A stretch of DNA of 64,000 bases, from positions 184,778,035 through 184,842,034 of the forward strand of contig OX352772.1 of assembly GCA_947095535.1 (NCBI GenBank). Direction: 5' to 3'. Below, piece after piece: positions 1-11,998 of the stretch. Source of the stretch: Poecilobothrus nobilitatus (lineage: Eukaryota; Arthropoda; Insecta; Diptera; Dolichopodidae). Made by a program: the position numbers and the translations under genes. Position 1 is the first letter of the stretch. Each line of letters opens with the position of its first letter. The notes beneath the pieces were generated by a model, which had not been told where the DNA came from, ran no database searches, and saw only the letters and a list, made by a program, of their open reading frames with translations.

Positions 1-97
1 TTCTTTTTTTTTATACTTTCTTTTTATTCATAAAAGACTACAAATATTTCTTAAAATGAACTTAATTAAAAATTTAAACACCTTAATATTATTATAT

Positions 98-335
98 CCA
101 GCCATTGGTGCAGTGGTTGACGCACCGCTTCTCATTCATAAGGGAATGAGAGGTCTCCGGTTCGATTCCCGGCTGGGTACAATAATTATAATATAAAAAA
201 AAAATATTCATATATCGCAATATATAAATACTTAATATATCACATAATATCTCATTACTACCAGGAAACAGGGGTTATAGCTACCTGGCACATTTATGTA
301 CCATGGTACCTGTATATAAATAAATAAATATTATT
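98..335 (+). repeat. tRNA-derived SINE (head, body, AT-rich tail)
   Basis: The first 80 or so bases fold like a tRNA. An outer stem pairs bases near 95-101 with 173-179, a D-arm-like GTGC/GCAC pair follows, and a perfect pol III B box (GGTTCGATTCC) lies at 159-169. The anticodon arm is abnormal: about 10 bp of stem around a 6-base loop, so no standard anticodon loop forms. This argues for a SINE head and not a working tRNA gene. The body continues with a CCAGG/CCTGG hairpin (261-288), a 12-bp palindrome GTACCATGGTAC (298-309) and a TAAATAAATA tail. The 5' limit, 3' limit and parent tRNA are uncertain. No second copy was seen in the window. Confidence 0.6.
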
Positions 336-581
336 ACTATTAAATTTAAAACACTTTTATATATTACAATTAAATCTTTTATATATTACAATTTTTTATA
401 ATATTAATCACAATATCACATATTATGCTTAACTTTGCTATACTCTTAAAAATATTTAAAAAACTTCAAATATATAAATTAGACTTCGATAATATTTTCA
501 AATACATAATAACTTCGAAATATATAAAACAGCTGATCTTGTGTTGCCCTTGCAATTATCTTTTCTTCGAAGTATATAAGG
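336..581. other. AT-rich spacer, nothing recognised
   Basis: AT-rich sequence between the SINE and family D copy 1. It contains short local repeats of the type TATATATTACAATT. No ORF, structure or known element could be supported. Confidence 0.5.
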
Positions 582-1898
582 ACTAGGGGCCCCTGTTAAT
601 GTGTTGTCAAATTCTATATGTTGAATCCCATTTCATATAATAGACAGTTGCAGTTTAGAAAAATAGAATTTATAAAAAAGTACAATCGGTAAAAAATCAG
701 AAAGCAAAACCAAATTCGTCAAAAAACTAACTGAAATTATTTTTAAAATAACGTCAAAACAGAATTAAACTGTATAAAGAGCCTGTAGTTGGTGTACGTA
801 TATTTAGATTTTATTTATTTATCGAGTTCGAAATAAATGCTTTAAAGGTACGTGGGGAAAACAGAATAAGTATCCGTAAAACATTCGTAAAATGCACAAA
901 CAAAATTCAGTTAATTTTTTTTATAGAGAACGTTGTCTGTAACAATATTGCCATTGTTCGTTTTACCTTGCCCTAATGTAAACAATTTAAAATCTGAAAA
1001 GACCGTATATTTGGCGTACAATCCTTGATTAAGATTGTACATGATACAGAGGGCGAGAAGACCGTACAAATATTACCACAATTGTACAAATGGTAACCCT
1101 GCATAAAATTGACATACAAAATTTTTAAAAATAAAAATTTTTTCAAATTTAATTTTATTTGTAAGAACTGCTGTATACTAAAATTTAAGTACTTATATGA
1201 GAAGAAAAAGAATTCAAAAAAAAATTCAATTAGAAAAGTTTTCTAATCGCTTCAAATAATATACAAACATTCATACATAAATGCAACAATTAGAAAAGTA
1301 CAAAACCAAAACAATTATATATGTATTTGAATCTAAAAGAAACTCTGCCCGCTGGTCATACATAAGTCCATACTTAGATAGTTAGATACATATTGATTAT
1401 TAATATCAGATCAATATCATTCATCATTATTTAAAATTTCAATACATATTGTGATAAATGATGATTTTTATCAATTTTTATCAAAATTTTGTTCTTTATA
1501 TATGCGTACATACATCCAAGTTAAAGTACCTACATACTACATTCCATTCATATAACCAAAGAATAGTTGAGCCGTTTAGGTCGAGTCGACTTGAGACTCG
1601 AGAGGAAAAAAAATACACAATTTTAAAGAGAGTAATTGAGAATGTCTCTTATAATTTTGTGTTTTTTTTTTGTTATTCTGTTGTGTAGGTTTTGTTACTA
1701 CTACCGACTATCGTAGGTACCATACTACTGTAATGTAAATGTGAAATGTGTTGCTTATGTTTTATTATTAATATTACGTATAGGTTTTTATAGTAGAAAC
1801 ATCGTAAAAAATATGTAGTTACCGATGTTCAAAGCTTGAAACGGAATTCATAATACGTAGTGTGTGGCTGAAAACTACTAAATTATAATTATAGATAA
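582..1898 (+). repeat. Repeat family D, copy 1
   Basis: This 1.3-kb block is closely similar to 39772-41082 in the same orientation. Both begin with ACTAGGGGCCCCTGTTAAT, which contains the palindrome AGGGGCCCCT, and both end with AATTATAGATAA. The copies differ by substitutions and small indels. A short reading frame is open in both (about 770-976 here, 69 codons including stop, starting from a CTG). It differs from the second copy by a 30-base in-frame gap and conservative changes. No transposase or other known domain is visible. No target duplication was resolved. It could be a non-autonomous DNA transposon or a dispersed piece of a larger element. Confidence 0.6.
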
Positions 1899-2474
1899 AT
1901 ATATAAATACATATTACATTTTACAATTACAATATTAAATTATTAAGATTAGATATTACAATTACAATACAATTATATAAAGTTCTTAATTTACGTCAAG
2001 TTCTTAATTTATCAATACTCGAACAAATGATATACTCTTTCCACATAATACAATACTTTTTTATTTTCGTTTTTGTTTTAAATCAAAGTACTTTAAGTTT
2101 TCATCTGTAGATGTCACGGATAGATTAATTATACCAATAGTATTTGAAGTTAGCAAATTGGCATGGGATTGTGTACTAACTAATTATTATTTGCATAAAA
2201 CTTTAATAATTATACTCGTACCACTTAAATTATATAAGTTTTTATTTTTTAAAAAATATTTTCTTACACATTTATTTTTTGCATTTTTTATCATCATTTT
2301 GGAACATTTAAATATTTGATTGAGGTTTTCTCTTTTTTCTTTTTGTTATGTATGCAAAACAATTATTATACTATCAATTACAATAGAGCGTTTATTTGAT
2401 ATTGATACAAATATTAAAGTTAATTATTAAAGTATAATTAATACTTCACATTATGACATACATATAATAATATT
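1899..2474. other. AT-rich spacer, nothing recognised
   Basis: Very AT-rich sequence between family D copy 1 and the first LINE. There is a small direct repeat (AGTTCTTAATTTA, about 1981-2010). No coding potential or structured element was recognised. Confidence 0.5.
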
Positions 2475-2483
2475 AACTAAAAT

Positions 2484-2988
2484 TTGTCTTCTAAAAGAAG
2501 AAAATCAAAAAGAGGGGCTGCTATATTTGTAGCTAATAACTTAAGCAGTAGTTTGCTATTTCGAGAAAATTTGTTCAACTCAAATATTCTGATTGTGAAA
2601 TTATTAAGACAAAACTTTAATATAATGTGTGTTTATAAGTCTCACCAAACTAATATTAATGATTTTTTGAAAAATTAGAAGGCTAACTTCTTTATATAAA
2701 AATACCATAATTCTCGGCGACTTTAATATTAATTTATTGAATAAAAATAGTAATGAGGTAAAAGATTATAGAAACACATTACTCTGTAATGGTTTTATAG
2801 TGTATAATAATATAAACGATAGGTTCGCAACCAGAATAGGCAACTCTTCGAAAACTATAATCGATCATTTTAGCACAGATTTAATAGATTATAGTTACAA
2901 TTTTCTTGTTTCTGATACTTCGTTATCTGATCATCAGCTGCTTTTTGTAAGTGCAAATCTAAGAGTTATTAAAGAAAAGATTACATAA
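2484..2988 (+). pseudogene. APE-type endonuclease fragment of LINE 1
   Basis: This is the C-terminal half of the endonuclease that nicks target DNA to prime LINE reverse transcription. The sequence reads RGAAIFVANNL, then after a frameshift ILGDFNINLL (about 2713-2742), then SDHQLLFV (about 2929-2952). GDFN and SDH are the conserved late motifs of this endonuclease family, and the H of SDH is catalytic in relatives. The N-terminal catalytic residues are absent because the copy is truncated. At least one frameshift separates 2484-2678 from 2737-2988. Confidence 0.8.
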
Positions 2989-3141
2989 AGAAAACTATTT
3001 TGAATTATGATCAATTTTCAAATGATACTCTATAGGAAAATTTAATGTATTATAATAATGTAGATGATTTTACTGTAGCATTATCTGAAAAAGTACATAA
3101 ATATACAGAAGTAATTTCGCCAAAAAAAGTAAAGAAAAAAC

Positions 3142-4898
3142 ATGAGTGACATAATTCGTTATATAAAAATTCGCGAATCTTTTTTTAAGTATAAAAAAAA
3201 ATATCCAAATGATAGAACGGTTAAAGAGCTATATGAGAAGTACAGGGACTTAGTAAATCGAGAAATTAAACAGGCTAAGAATAATTTCTATAATAACATC
3301 ATAGTTAGTCATCCCAACGATTCTAGAAAACTATGGAATCTTTACAAAAGAATAATGTACAATAATAGTAGTAATGATAATAGATGCGTTTTAAGCGAAA
3401 TTGAGACTAAAATACTAACTTTTTGGAAATCGCCAATACAATGAATACATATTTCATAGATGTTACAAAAACTTTACATATCTCAACAGACCCTATTGAT
3501 GAAAATTTTTTAGCGTCTCTTTCAAAAAATATTTACGAGGATTTAGTTTTAACACCCACCAATATAGAAGAAGTTAGAAATACTATAGATACAATAAAGT
3601 TAGGTAGCGCAACCGGTTATGATAGTATATCTTCTAAAATATTAAAGAAATTTTCTGATCAAATTAGCCTGGTACTAGTACAATTTATTAATAATGCTTT
3701 ATAGTTTGGTAGTTTTCCTGAATCTATAAAACTTGCTACGGTTACACCTATACATAAAGCTAGCGGAAAAACAAATCCCTCAAACTACCGACCAATATCA
3801 GTTTTGAGTTCTACGTCTAAGGTCTTTGAAAAAATAACTAAAAGCAGACTAACCTACTTCATAAATGCAAATGGCATCTTGCATAAAGACCAATATGGCT
3901 TTGAGGTAAACTCTAACACTACTGCCGCTTGTTTAGCTCTAACCGATTTTATATCAAGGAGTATAGATAACAGAAAATATACAGCTTGTTTATTTTTGAA
4001 CTTGCAAAACGCTTTTGATTGCGTAGATCATGACATCCTTCTCTTCAAATTAAATCAATTAAAGTTCAAACCGAATCAATTAAATCTGTTCAGATCATAC
4101 CTATCCAATAGGATGCAGCTCACGCGATGTAATGACACATACAGCGATATAAAACTTATAAAAAAAGGTGTGCCCAAGGGTCAATTTTGGGGCCGACATT
4201 ATTTAAAATTTATATAGATGATATAGCCAGGCTAGAATTAAAAGGATCGTTACAGTTTTTTGCTGATGATGCAAAAATATTCTTCAGGTACTGAACAAGA
4301 AATAAGGGATTTAATTATACATGACTTGGGTTATATTGAGGAATGGCTGCTAAAAAACAGAATGTCATTAAATATTAACAAGTCAAAAATTTTAATATTT
4401 GAAAATAAAATTATTAGTTTCACTAGCATTATCTATAAAAATATTCAAATTGACTTAGTAAAGAATTATAACTATTTAGGACTCATTATCGATAGCAAAC
4501 TTAGATGGCAAGAGCATATAAATCACATTATTAAGAAGGTTGTTCCATATGTTTTTATCTTAAAAAGATTAAGAAAATACTTTAATAAAAAAACATTATA
4601 TGTTATATATTCGTCCTATATTTGTTCAAATTTAATCTACTTAAATCCCATATGGATACATAAAAGAGCAATAAAAACTATTAATAATTTCCCAATCAGA
4701 TATCGCACAAGTTTAATTTATTCGCATAAATATTTAAGCTTTGAAAATATTTGCAAGAGAGAAGTGTATTTTCTAGCTTTTAAAATAGTTAACAATTTAA
4801 TTAAGCACAACTTTTTAATAAATCGCAATTTTGACATGCATAATCATAATACTAGAAATCGGAGTAACTTTTATCAGTCAGTATTAATCAGTTACTAG
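3142..4898 (+). pseudogene. Reverse transcriptase of LINE 1, frameshifted
   Basis: The reverse transcriptase copies the LINE RNA into DNA at the nicked target. Pieces occur in order: linker helix region (3142-3444), the start of the RT fold with SATGYDSISS (about 3607-3637), NYRPISVLSS across a stop near 3785-3815, the palm A motif NAFDCVDH (about 4008-4031), a damaged GVPKG block (about 4168-4185) and the catalytic box FADDAKIF (about 4258-4281). The remaining part to 4898 is the thumb and C-terminal region. Both aspartates of the A-DD box remain, but several frameshifts prevent a full product. Confidence 0.88.
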
Positions 4899-4960
4899 GT
4901 TCAGTTCAGTTTAACTTCCGTTAATTTGTTTGAATTAAAATTTTATTTATTATTAAAAAG

Positions 4961-5179
4961 AAAAAAAAAAATTATTATTTAATTATTGCTGAGTTTACTA
5001 ATTTTTGTTTTATTTAAACATTAAGTGCACTCTTTTTCGTAAAAAAAAAAAAAAAAACAAAAATATTTTCTTTTAACTGATCTATATTTAATTGAACTTA
5101 TTTTTAGTAGGTATTATTTTATTGCAAAAACTGATCTACTTTATTGTGTAACTCATTGTAATAATTTAAAATAAAATAA
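4961..5179. other. A-rich junction between two LINEs
   Basis: Two A-runs (near 4957-4970 and 5041-5057) bracket AT-rich sequence. The first is probably the tail of LINE 1. The second may be part of the same tail region or the 5' leader of LINE 2. No ORF was recognised. Confidence 0.45.
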
Positions 5180-5211
5180 AATGAGTATTAAATGTAAAAT
5201 TTCAACCAATA

Positions 5212-6650
5212 TTGATAAAAAAATCAGAAATGATTACTTGTAACGGTTTTTGTTCAGATTCATTTCATGGAACATGTCTGAGCTTAGAGAGAAACTGGCA
5301 GATGTCAAGACTAAAAGAATACTTTGTATGTGAACAATGTCAGAATATTAAACGAATAGGGAAAAATTATGATGATAACCTGATTTCCAAACTTGAGTTA
5401 TTATATGATGAGCAGAATACGTGTATAAATAAATGTATGAGAGTGCTGGAGTCAAATTCGAAGTCATTTGCAGATGTTTGTCTGAGAATTGATGAAAATA
5501 AATCATTTACATCTTTCAACAGCAACGAATTTAACTCACGTAGTGTTTTAAAAATCTCTAGATTTAACTCACGTAGTGTTTTAAAATCTCTCAAACAGCC
5601 AATACTGTTGAAGTTAATTTTAAAAAACAGCTAGCTCAAATTAAAGATACTGTCGCGTCCTGACTAATATTATTAGCAAGAAAATAAATTCTCTTTACAA
5701 AGATGATGGTATTCTTGATAATGTTTTTGCTAATGAACCTTTTAATAATCATTCTATTGAGCTACAGTCAATTGAAGAGTCTCAAAAAAATCTTACAGTT
5801 ACAAATAATGAAGAAAGTATCGAAAAACCGCAGTACTGTTCAATACACGTAAAAAGCCTTTCATTCTTTGTAAAGGACTATCATATAAAGGAGTTCTTAC
5901 AGTTAAATTTTAAAATAACACCTATTAGTGTCAAAAACATTACTCCACGCTCTATCAATAGAAAACGAGTTTGATATTGCTGTTATAAAATCGATGTGAC
6001 AATCTTGCTCTCTCTTGCTTTCAGAGGACACTAGTACAAAATGGAAAACTTTTAATGCAACTGCTACACTTTGATCCGATACAATTAAGAATAACCAGCA
6101 AGGTAAAAAAAAAGTAAAAAAGTAAAAAATTCTAACAGTAAATTTATAAATAAAAAAAAATACTAATAAAATAACACATTACAAAAAAACTGATAAACTA
6201 AACCACAACATAACATTTCCTGCTTCTATAAAGTATGGTAACAGATTTCTCCATTCTACCTACAATAGTTTTCATAAATCCCATAACCAAAATACACAGA
6301 GAATATCTAAACAGTTTAAAAACTTATCACACAATCATAAACCACACAGTACACGTATTGAAATCAACCCAAACAATCATACTAAACAAGCAGACAACAA
6401 TCCTAACTTTAATAAAAGGAAAACATTGGCACCACAAAGCTTTATTAATCCACTTTATCCGCCTACAGTTCGTTTAACAAAACAATTCTCACCCGACACG
6501 GACAGTAATTTTGTTCTTACTCGTTTACGTGATCATCGTGTGTATGAAAACGTAAGACTGTATCTTGCATACTTGCACAATCAAGTGCATCGATGGCAAA
6601 ACATTAATGAATACCAAGGTACTCATTCAGGCAAAAGGTTTACCATCTAA
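5212..6650 (+). pseudogene. ORF1 (gag-like) region of LINE 2 with PHD-like zinc finger
   Basis: The first reading frame (5212-5634) contains CNGFCSDSFHGTC and later CEQC, with C/H spacing like the middle and end of a PHD finger. This module is known at the start of ORF1 proteins in several insect CR1/Jockey LINEs, where ORF1 binds the LINE RNA. A 33-bp tandem duplication lies at 5529-5594. After 5634 the frame breaks. Further fragments follow to about 5990, and the frames at 6235-6650 are not recognisable beyond being open. The assignment is firm for the finger and weak for the rest. Confidence 0.6.
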
Positions 6651-6904
6651 CTTCAATGAGTTATTAAATCTCTTTTTAAAGTTTCACGAAACATTAAATA
6701 TATCGAAGAAAGAGGTTATGTTATTTAGATTCCTACCGTAGTCATGTTTCCAATAAAAGAATGGAGTACATGCAAAGGACTAGAGAGACACACAGCAAAT
6801 TTTTTCGATCCGTATCCTAATTTAATAAAAATAACAGAGACTTCTTCCACAAAAAATTTTTCAAATAAAATTTCTTTACAGAATCCTTCGATGTCTTAAA
6901 ATCT

Positions 6905-7716
6905 ACTATCAAAATGTCAGAGGGCTTCGTACAAAAGCAAAAAATGTCCTATTGAATTCTGCTATTATGGATTATGACGTCTACCTCTTGACAGAAACAT
7001 GGTTAACCTCATCTATAAAGAAATTGGAAATTTTTAATTCGTCTTATTTTGTTTTCCGAAAAGACAGATACAATTCTAGTGAGTTACATCAACAATTTAT
7101 ATCTTTAAAAGGCGGTGGAGTTTTAATTGCAGTTAAATCGAAATTTAATGTATCTGAAATTAATATATGCGTAAATGAATCCTTAGAGTTAATTGGAGTT
7201 AAAATTCAACTTATCAATAAAAATTTGTTTTTTATTAGTTGCTATATTCCTCCAAATTCACCAGTTGAAAAATACGAAATTTTTTGTTCCATACTAGAAA
7301 ATTTGTCAACAAATCTACCTCCAAAATCAGAGATCTTCGTTTGTGGAGATTTCAATCTTCCAAATCTAGTGTGGATACAGCATACTGATGATATATACCT
7401 TTTGCCTATTAATCTTAATAATGATACGGAGGCTCATTTAGTAGACACTTTAAATTCTTGTAATATTCAACAAATTTCAACTATTACAAATCAACAACAT
7501 AAGCAACTAGACCTTGTATTTTCTTCGGATTGGTACAACTCGTTGATAATTTCATCTACAATTCCATTAGTTAATATAGATCTTTATCATCCACCTATTT
7601 ATTTTCCATATTGCTTTAATTCCCCCCAAATAAATGACACATATAATTCTAAAACATTTAAATTAAATTTTAACAAGGCGGACTTTAACCGTTTGAACCG
7701 TGGAAAACAGTTATAA
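6905..7716 (+). pseudogene. APE-type endonuclease of LINE 2
   Basis: One long frame carries the conserved series of the LINE endonuclease: NVRGLRTK (just upstream of 6952), LTETWL with the catalytic glutamate (about 6988-7005), GGGVLIAV (about 7111-7134), the SCYIPPN segment (about 7238-7260) and CGDFNLP (about 7342-7362), ending with YHPPIYF in place of the usual S-D-H block. The protein would nick target DNA for integration. The frame has no internal stop from before 6952 to 7716, the best preserved part of this element. A frameshift joins it to the next frame at about 7700. Confidence 0.85.
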
Positions 7717-9266
7717 ATTATATGTTGATCGTACTTCTACAAATTTAAAACGTAATCCTAAATTATTTTGGAATTTTATTAATTCAAAAAGGAAATGCGA
7801 TCAATTTCCTATTTACATGAATTTTAATGATATCACAAGTAATAATTCCACTAAAATATCTGAGTTTTTTTGTAAGTATTTTTCTAGCACAGTTTCCAAC
7901 TCTGACTCTATCGTTGATACAAACTACTTCCAATATCTTAATAATAATCTTAAAATTTCTTTGAACTTTATTAATCTTGATCGAAATTTAGTAAAAACGT
8001 ACTTGGAAAACATTGGTCATAATTCCTTACCTGGACCAGATTTAGTTCCAGAGATAATCTTAAAAAATTGTGGTAGATCTCTGACATTACCTTTGTCGAT
8101 ACTTTTTAGAACTTTCCTACTAACAGGCATATTTCTCGATTTATGGAAGGAAGCTTATATTAGACCAATACATAAAAAAGGTGCAATACATAAAGGACCA
8201 ATACATTAAAATGATGTTACTAATTATCGTCCTATAGCCAAACTATCATATATTCCAAAAATGTTTGAGACAAGTTAGTATCTAATCAACATGGCTTTGT
8301 CAAAAAAAGTTCAACCGTAACTAACCTCATTGAAACAACTTCTATATTAATTAATAATATGGAATCAAGAGCTCAAATTGATGTCATGTATAGTGACATG
8401 AGTAAAGCTTTTGATTTGCTGCCGCATGATATTATTTTGTTTAAACTTAAAAAATTAAGGTTCCCGACCTATCTTCTTAAATGGATTGAATCTTATCTTA
8501 CTGATAGACATTACAAGGTTCTATTTAGAGATATCGTTTCCTCTTCTTTTGTAGCAAACTCTGGCGTTCCACAAGGAAGTCATCTAGGTCCGTTATTTTT
8601 TTTACTTTCTTATGATTTAGATAATTTTGCTAACTGGTGTACTAAAAATTTTCTTAAACTTAATGTAAACAAATGTGCAGTCGTATCATTCCCTCGCCTT
8701 TCTAGTCCCATCCTCCACGATTATTACCTTAATAATCAAATCATTCCAAAAGTAGAACTCATCAAAGATCTAGCTGTATATTTCGATAATAAACTTAACT
8801 TCAGACTTCACTATAATTATATTATCAACAAAGCAAATTCAACGCTGGGCTTCATTAATCGATGGTCAAAAGAACTTACTGATCCATACGTTACCAATCT
8901 CTTTATATCAGCCTAGTTCGACCAAATTTGGAATATGCCAGCCAAGTATGGTCACCATATTTTAATATACATATTAATAGCATTGAATCAGTTCAAAAAA
9001 ACTTCTTAAGGTTTGCTCTCAACCATTTAAACTGGGATGATCCTAATAACTTACCTCCACATGAGCACAGATTAAATCTTATCAACTTAACTTCGCTTGT
9101 AAAAAGACGTGATTTAACTGATGTTATTTTCCTTACGGATATTTTAAATACAACTACGGATTCGACTTTCATTCGGAGTAAAATTTTACTAAACAGTAAC
9201 ACTCGAACGCGATCTCCGGATATGTTCATAATACCTTTTCATAGAACCATGTATGGGAAATTCTAA
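7700..9266 (+). pseudogene. Reverse transcriptase of LINE 2, FADD box deleted
   Basis: Frames 7700-8209, 8359-8916 and 8928-9266 cover the RT and its C-terminus. Recognisable blocks are SLPGPD-VPE (early RT), NYRPIAKLS (about 8220-8247), the palm A motif DMSKAFD (residues 13-19 of the 8359 frame), GVPQGSHLGPL (residues 69-79) and NWCTKNFLKLNVNKC. Between LGPLFFLL and DLDNF (codons 84-86, about 8608-8616) the family normally has about 30 more residues that include the F/YADD catalytic box. They are gone without shifting the frame, so this copy cannot polymerise. The segment 8928-9266 matches the usual LINE C-terminus (EYASQVWSPY). Confidence 0.87.
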
Positions 9267-10149
9267 TCAATCAACAGATTGCTAATTAAGGGAAATAAGT
9301 ACAAAAATCGGATTAATGAATCAAACACTAAACAAAAACTCAAATCGCTCATATCAAACTTATAAATTCATAAATTCATAGTTACAAAATAAATTGTAAA
9401 TTCATAGTTACTGATGCAATTTTATGAACTTACTCTAACTAATACAGTATTTATAATTTAAAATAACAAGAATTAATTTAAGTTAATTTAAGTAAAGTTT
9501 TGCAACATTGCATTAATTTGTTATATTAAATTGAATTAATTGTATTATTCAAAAAAAAAAAAAAAAATTAATTTAAAAAAAACTAATAGCTAATTCTAGT
9601 ATATTGCAAATGTAGCTTTAAGAATATAATTTATAATTAAAGAGAAAAATGAAATTATTGTTATTTAAGAAAATGAAATTTAGGAATTTCAGAATTGTTA
9701 ATATTTTTTTTTTTGATAATTATTAAACTATCTATACGACCCCACAGCCACCTAATGGCTCGGGTCTAAAAAATAAAATGATTATAATACAATAAAAAAA
9801 TATGTAAAAACCACTTAGTATCTAAATAAAAAAAATTTTAATAAAGAAAAAAAAAAATAATAATTGCATTATCATTGTGTAGAAATCAAAATCCTTAAGA
9901 AAATTGGTTAAAAACAGAAAGTTGTAAAGTAAGTTGTTTACTATTGTAATAAATTCTAATTGATAATAATTAATTTTTTTAAATAGAATTTTTTGCAACA
10001 ATGTCCCAAAGTTCAGAAAAAAGCTTTAACATAAATTCTAATTATACTTTTTTATGAAAGAATATCATATTTATTTATCCATTGATTATTACTATTATCA
10101 AAGTCTAAATATTTCACATATACTTAATTGCCTTTTCGTTTTAAAATTT
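9267..10149. other. LINE 2 3' region and AT-rich spacer
   Basis: To about 9566 this is the LINE 2 3' untranslated region ending in an A-run. The rest is AT-rich, with one GC-richer spot (about 9736-9770, GACCCCACAGCCACC and GGCTCGGGTC) that could form a weak hairpin. No gene was recognised. Confidence 0.45.
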
Positions 10150-10151
10150 TT

Positions 10152-10890
10152 TCAATAGTTAGTTCCTCTCATAGAAGCCACACGAACTAATTTATTTTTA
10201 TAATCTTTTAAACTATATGTAATCGGGTCTGTCTTATTTTTAAAAGCTATTTTAAAAACTTCAGTTGAATAGTTAGGTTCATATCCTTTTTGAAAAGTAC
10301 ATTTAGACTTTGCAATTCGAACAAAATCATCAAGATTAATTTTTCCCTTATTAAATATTTTAGGGTAATTGTAAATAGATCGAAGAATTTGTTTTTCATT
10401 TTGTGATGTAACTTGGTTTTTCATTTTGTGATGTAACCTTGTAAACTAAACTGTTTCCACATAATTGATTTTAATGTTCTGTTAAACCATTCACAAACAC
10501 TAGCCTTCATTTCTGAATAAGTATGATAGTGATTTATTTTATAGCTTTTCATTAACTTTTTGTTGAAAAATTCTTTTCACTGGTCAGAATGAATATTTTT
10601 TGGAGACTTCCCTTCTCTTTTTAAAATCTATTCCATATTTTTAACTACGTTATCTTTTGCCTCTGATTTAACTTTTCCGGAATATGCATATTTTGAAAAC
10701 ATATCGATAACAGTTCAGAGGAACTTGTATCCATTATTCACTTTTTGATAGGCCGACATATTATCTACAAGATCATTTTCCATGTATCATTTAACCCTCT
10801 TTCAGATATTTTGCGTCTTCGAAATCTACGTCTAACTGGACGATGAATTTCAGATACTATTTGTGCTTTTGACATTATTATTGAAAAGTT
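10152..10890 (-). pseudogene. Polinton integrase, degraded
   Basis: Read from about 10885 leftwards, the fragments follow the integrase at 21035-21900 piece by piece. There is a start near SEIHR, a D-bearing strand, a TVID-F-K block, a SD-x-E block, and an ERFNRTLK-like end with W in place of R (about 10450-10490). The C-terminal block at 10152-10424 carries DDFVRIAKSK and TDPITYSL, the SH3-like end seen in this family. Stops and frameshifts are frequent. A 24-bp tandem duplication (10391-10439, period 25) sits at the join. The protein would have integrated the Polinton DNA. Confidence 0.75.
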
Positions 10891-11044
10891 AAACTGCAAA
10901 TGTGAATTTGAATAAAATCAATATGTATATATATACTGATTTCAGTATATAAATAAAATTTCGACTATATTATGAAAATTAAAATTTTATAAAAAATAAA
11001 AATAATTTTTTTTTTTCAATACTGTAATTTAAAATTTAATACAA

Positions 11045-11476
11045 AATTTTTACAATATATTAAGAATAATTTTAAAATTTTTTTCTTCTTGAAGCCATAA
11101 GAAACTGAAAAATAATCATCTGCAAAAACTCGTTCTCTGGAATTTTTTGAATATATCTTTATTTCAGGAACAGTTTATTTCTTGTGAAGCGTTATAATTT
11201 AAACGAATACCTTTGTAGTATAAGCAGCTATACCAGCGTTAACTGTTAATAATTATCCAGCTGTTTCTTCTTTATATTCCCAATTTATCAAAAGTGTTTT
11301 TTCGTTTATTGGAGTTATTTGATTTACATTCTTGGAAGGATCAGTAAGAAGAGTAAATAATTCATAAAACTCTTTTATGATTTCAGTTTTTGATTGATTT
11401 TATCTCTGCCTAAATTTACCCCAGAAAGAGTTTGACATTAATTTTGCTAATGATCTAAGTCCAGGATTTTTTTCTA
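11045..11476 (-). pseudogene. Polinton DNA polymerase B fragment
   Basis: In reverse the sequence begins with NPGLRSLAKLMSNSFWGKF (about 11410-11470), the conserved palm motif B region of protein-primed polymerase B (K-x-x-x-NS-x-x-G). It continues with LTDPSKNV and INWEYKEE, as in Polinton polymerases. Several stops interrupt it. The fragment is cut at 11477 by an LTR, and motifs A and C are missing. Confidence 0.75.
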
Positions 11477-11477
11477 T

Positions 11478-11998
11478 TGTAGTATATCTTGACTTGTTCA
11501 CAAATTAATTTCCATAACTGTAAATTCAACATTACCAAAATAACTTTAAAAATTAAATAACATAAAATTGCTGACCTAACATTTTGTGTGGTCACACTTT
11601 CAATTGCAAACATCTGTTTATTTGGTAACATACAATATTAAGTACATTTACTTTGATACAATATATTTAATAAAGAAGAAGATCAAATTAAATCTTTCGT
11701 TTAGATTTTTAAACGTTAAGATTTTTATGTAAATGATCCATTTTGTATTCAATTATATTTTGATAATATTTTGTTTAATTATCACACATGGAAATTACAT
11801 GGTAGAACGGTACTAGAACATATTTAGGTATATATATAGGACTTATATAGGTATATTGCATTATTGTCCCAAATAAAATTCTATGTAACAAAGCAATAAA
11901 TTAATATAATTTATTGTCTGTGATAAAATTTGTATAGATTTGCTATAATCCAAAATAGTATATAAGGATTAATGTTTGAATATAAAAATTAGATATAT
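11478..11998 (+). repeat. 5' LTR of gypsy element 1, 3'-truncated
   Basis: It aligns with 15975-16213 plus 17764-18008 of the 3' LTR. Homology stops after the GATATAT near 11998, where sequence passes straight into gag. The last 60 or so bases of the LTR, the primer-binding site and the start of gag are therefore deleted. Confidence 0.75.

Larger units (their letters stand above)
2475..4960 (+). mobile_element. LINE 1: 5'-truncated CR1/Jockey-type non-LTR retrotransposon
   Basis: Successive reading frames on the + strand spell the end of an APE-type endonuclease, a linker, and a reverse transcriptase with its C-terminal part, followed by an A-rich tail near 4957. ORF1 and the start of the endonuclease are missing, as expected of a 5'-truncated LINE copy. 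Frames shift many times, so the copy is dead. The C-terminal block matches the LINE on the - strand at 45000-45960 (both have a KYLSF...C-KRE motif and end in NFD-H--NTR), so the two are one family. Confidence 0.88.
5180..9566 (+). mobile_element. LINE 2: near full-length CR1/Jockey-type non-LTR retrotransposon, decayed
   Basis: The order is ORF1-like zinc-binding region, APE endonuclease, reverse transcriptase, AT-rich 3' end and an A-run at about 9550-9566. This is the normal order of a two-ORF LINE with an endonuclease. The sequence differs clearly from LINE 1, so it is a second family. Its reverse transcriptase has lost the catalytic FADD box through an in-frame deletion. The 5' boundary is not sharp; I placed it near the first ATG after the A-rich junction. 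Confidence 0.85.
10150..11476 (-). mobile_element. Remnant of a Polinton/Maverick (first one)
   Basis: Two diagnostic Polinton genes lie side by side on the - strand: an integrase (10152-10890) and a piece of protein-primed DNA polymerase B (about 11045-11476). In the complete Polinton at 20346-35960 the integrase is on the - strand and the polymerase on the + strand at the opposite end. This remnant is therefore either a different lineage or internally deleted and rearranged. Its right side is cut by the gypsy LTR starting at 11478. No terminal inverted repeat was found. Confidence 0.75.

Noticed and set aside
95..180. Functional tRNA gene
   Set aside because: The B box and acceptor stem fit, but the anticodon arm cannot form a 5-bp stem with a 7-base loop; a SINE head explains it better.
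1458..1688. 76-residue ORF in repeat D copy 1
   Set aside because: It is not kept in copy 2, and the residue composition is AT-driven.
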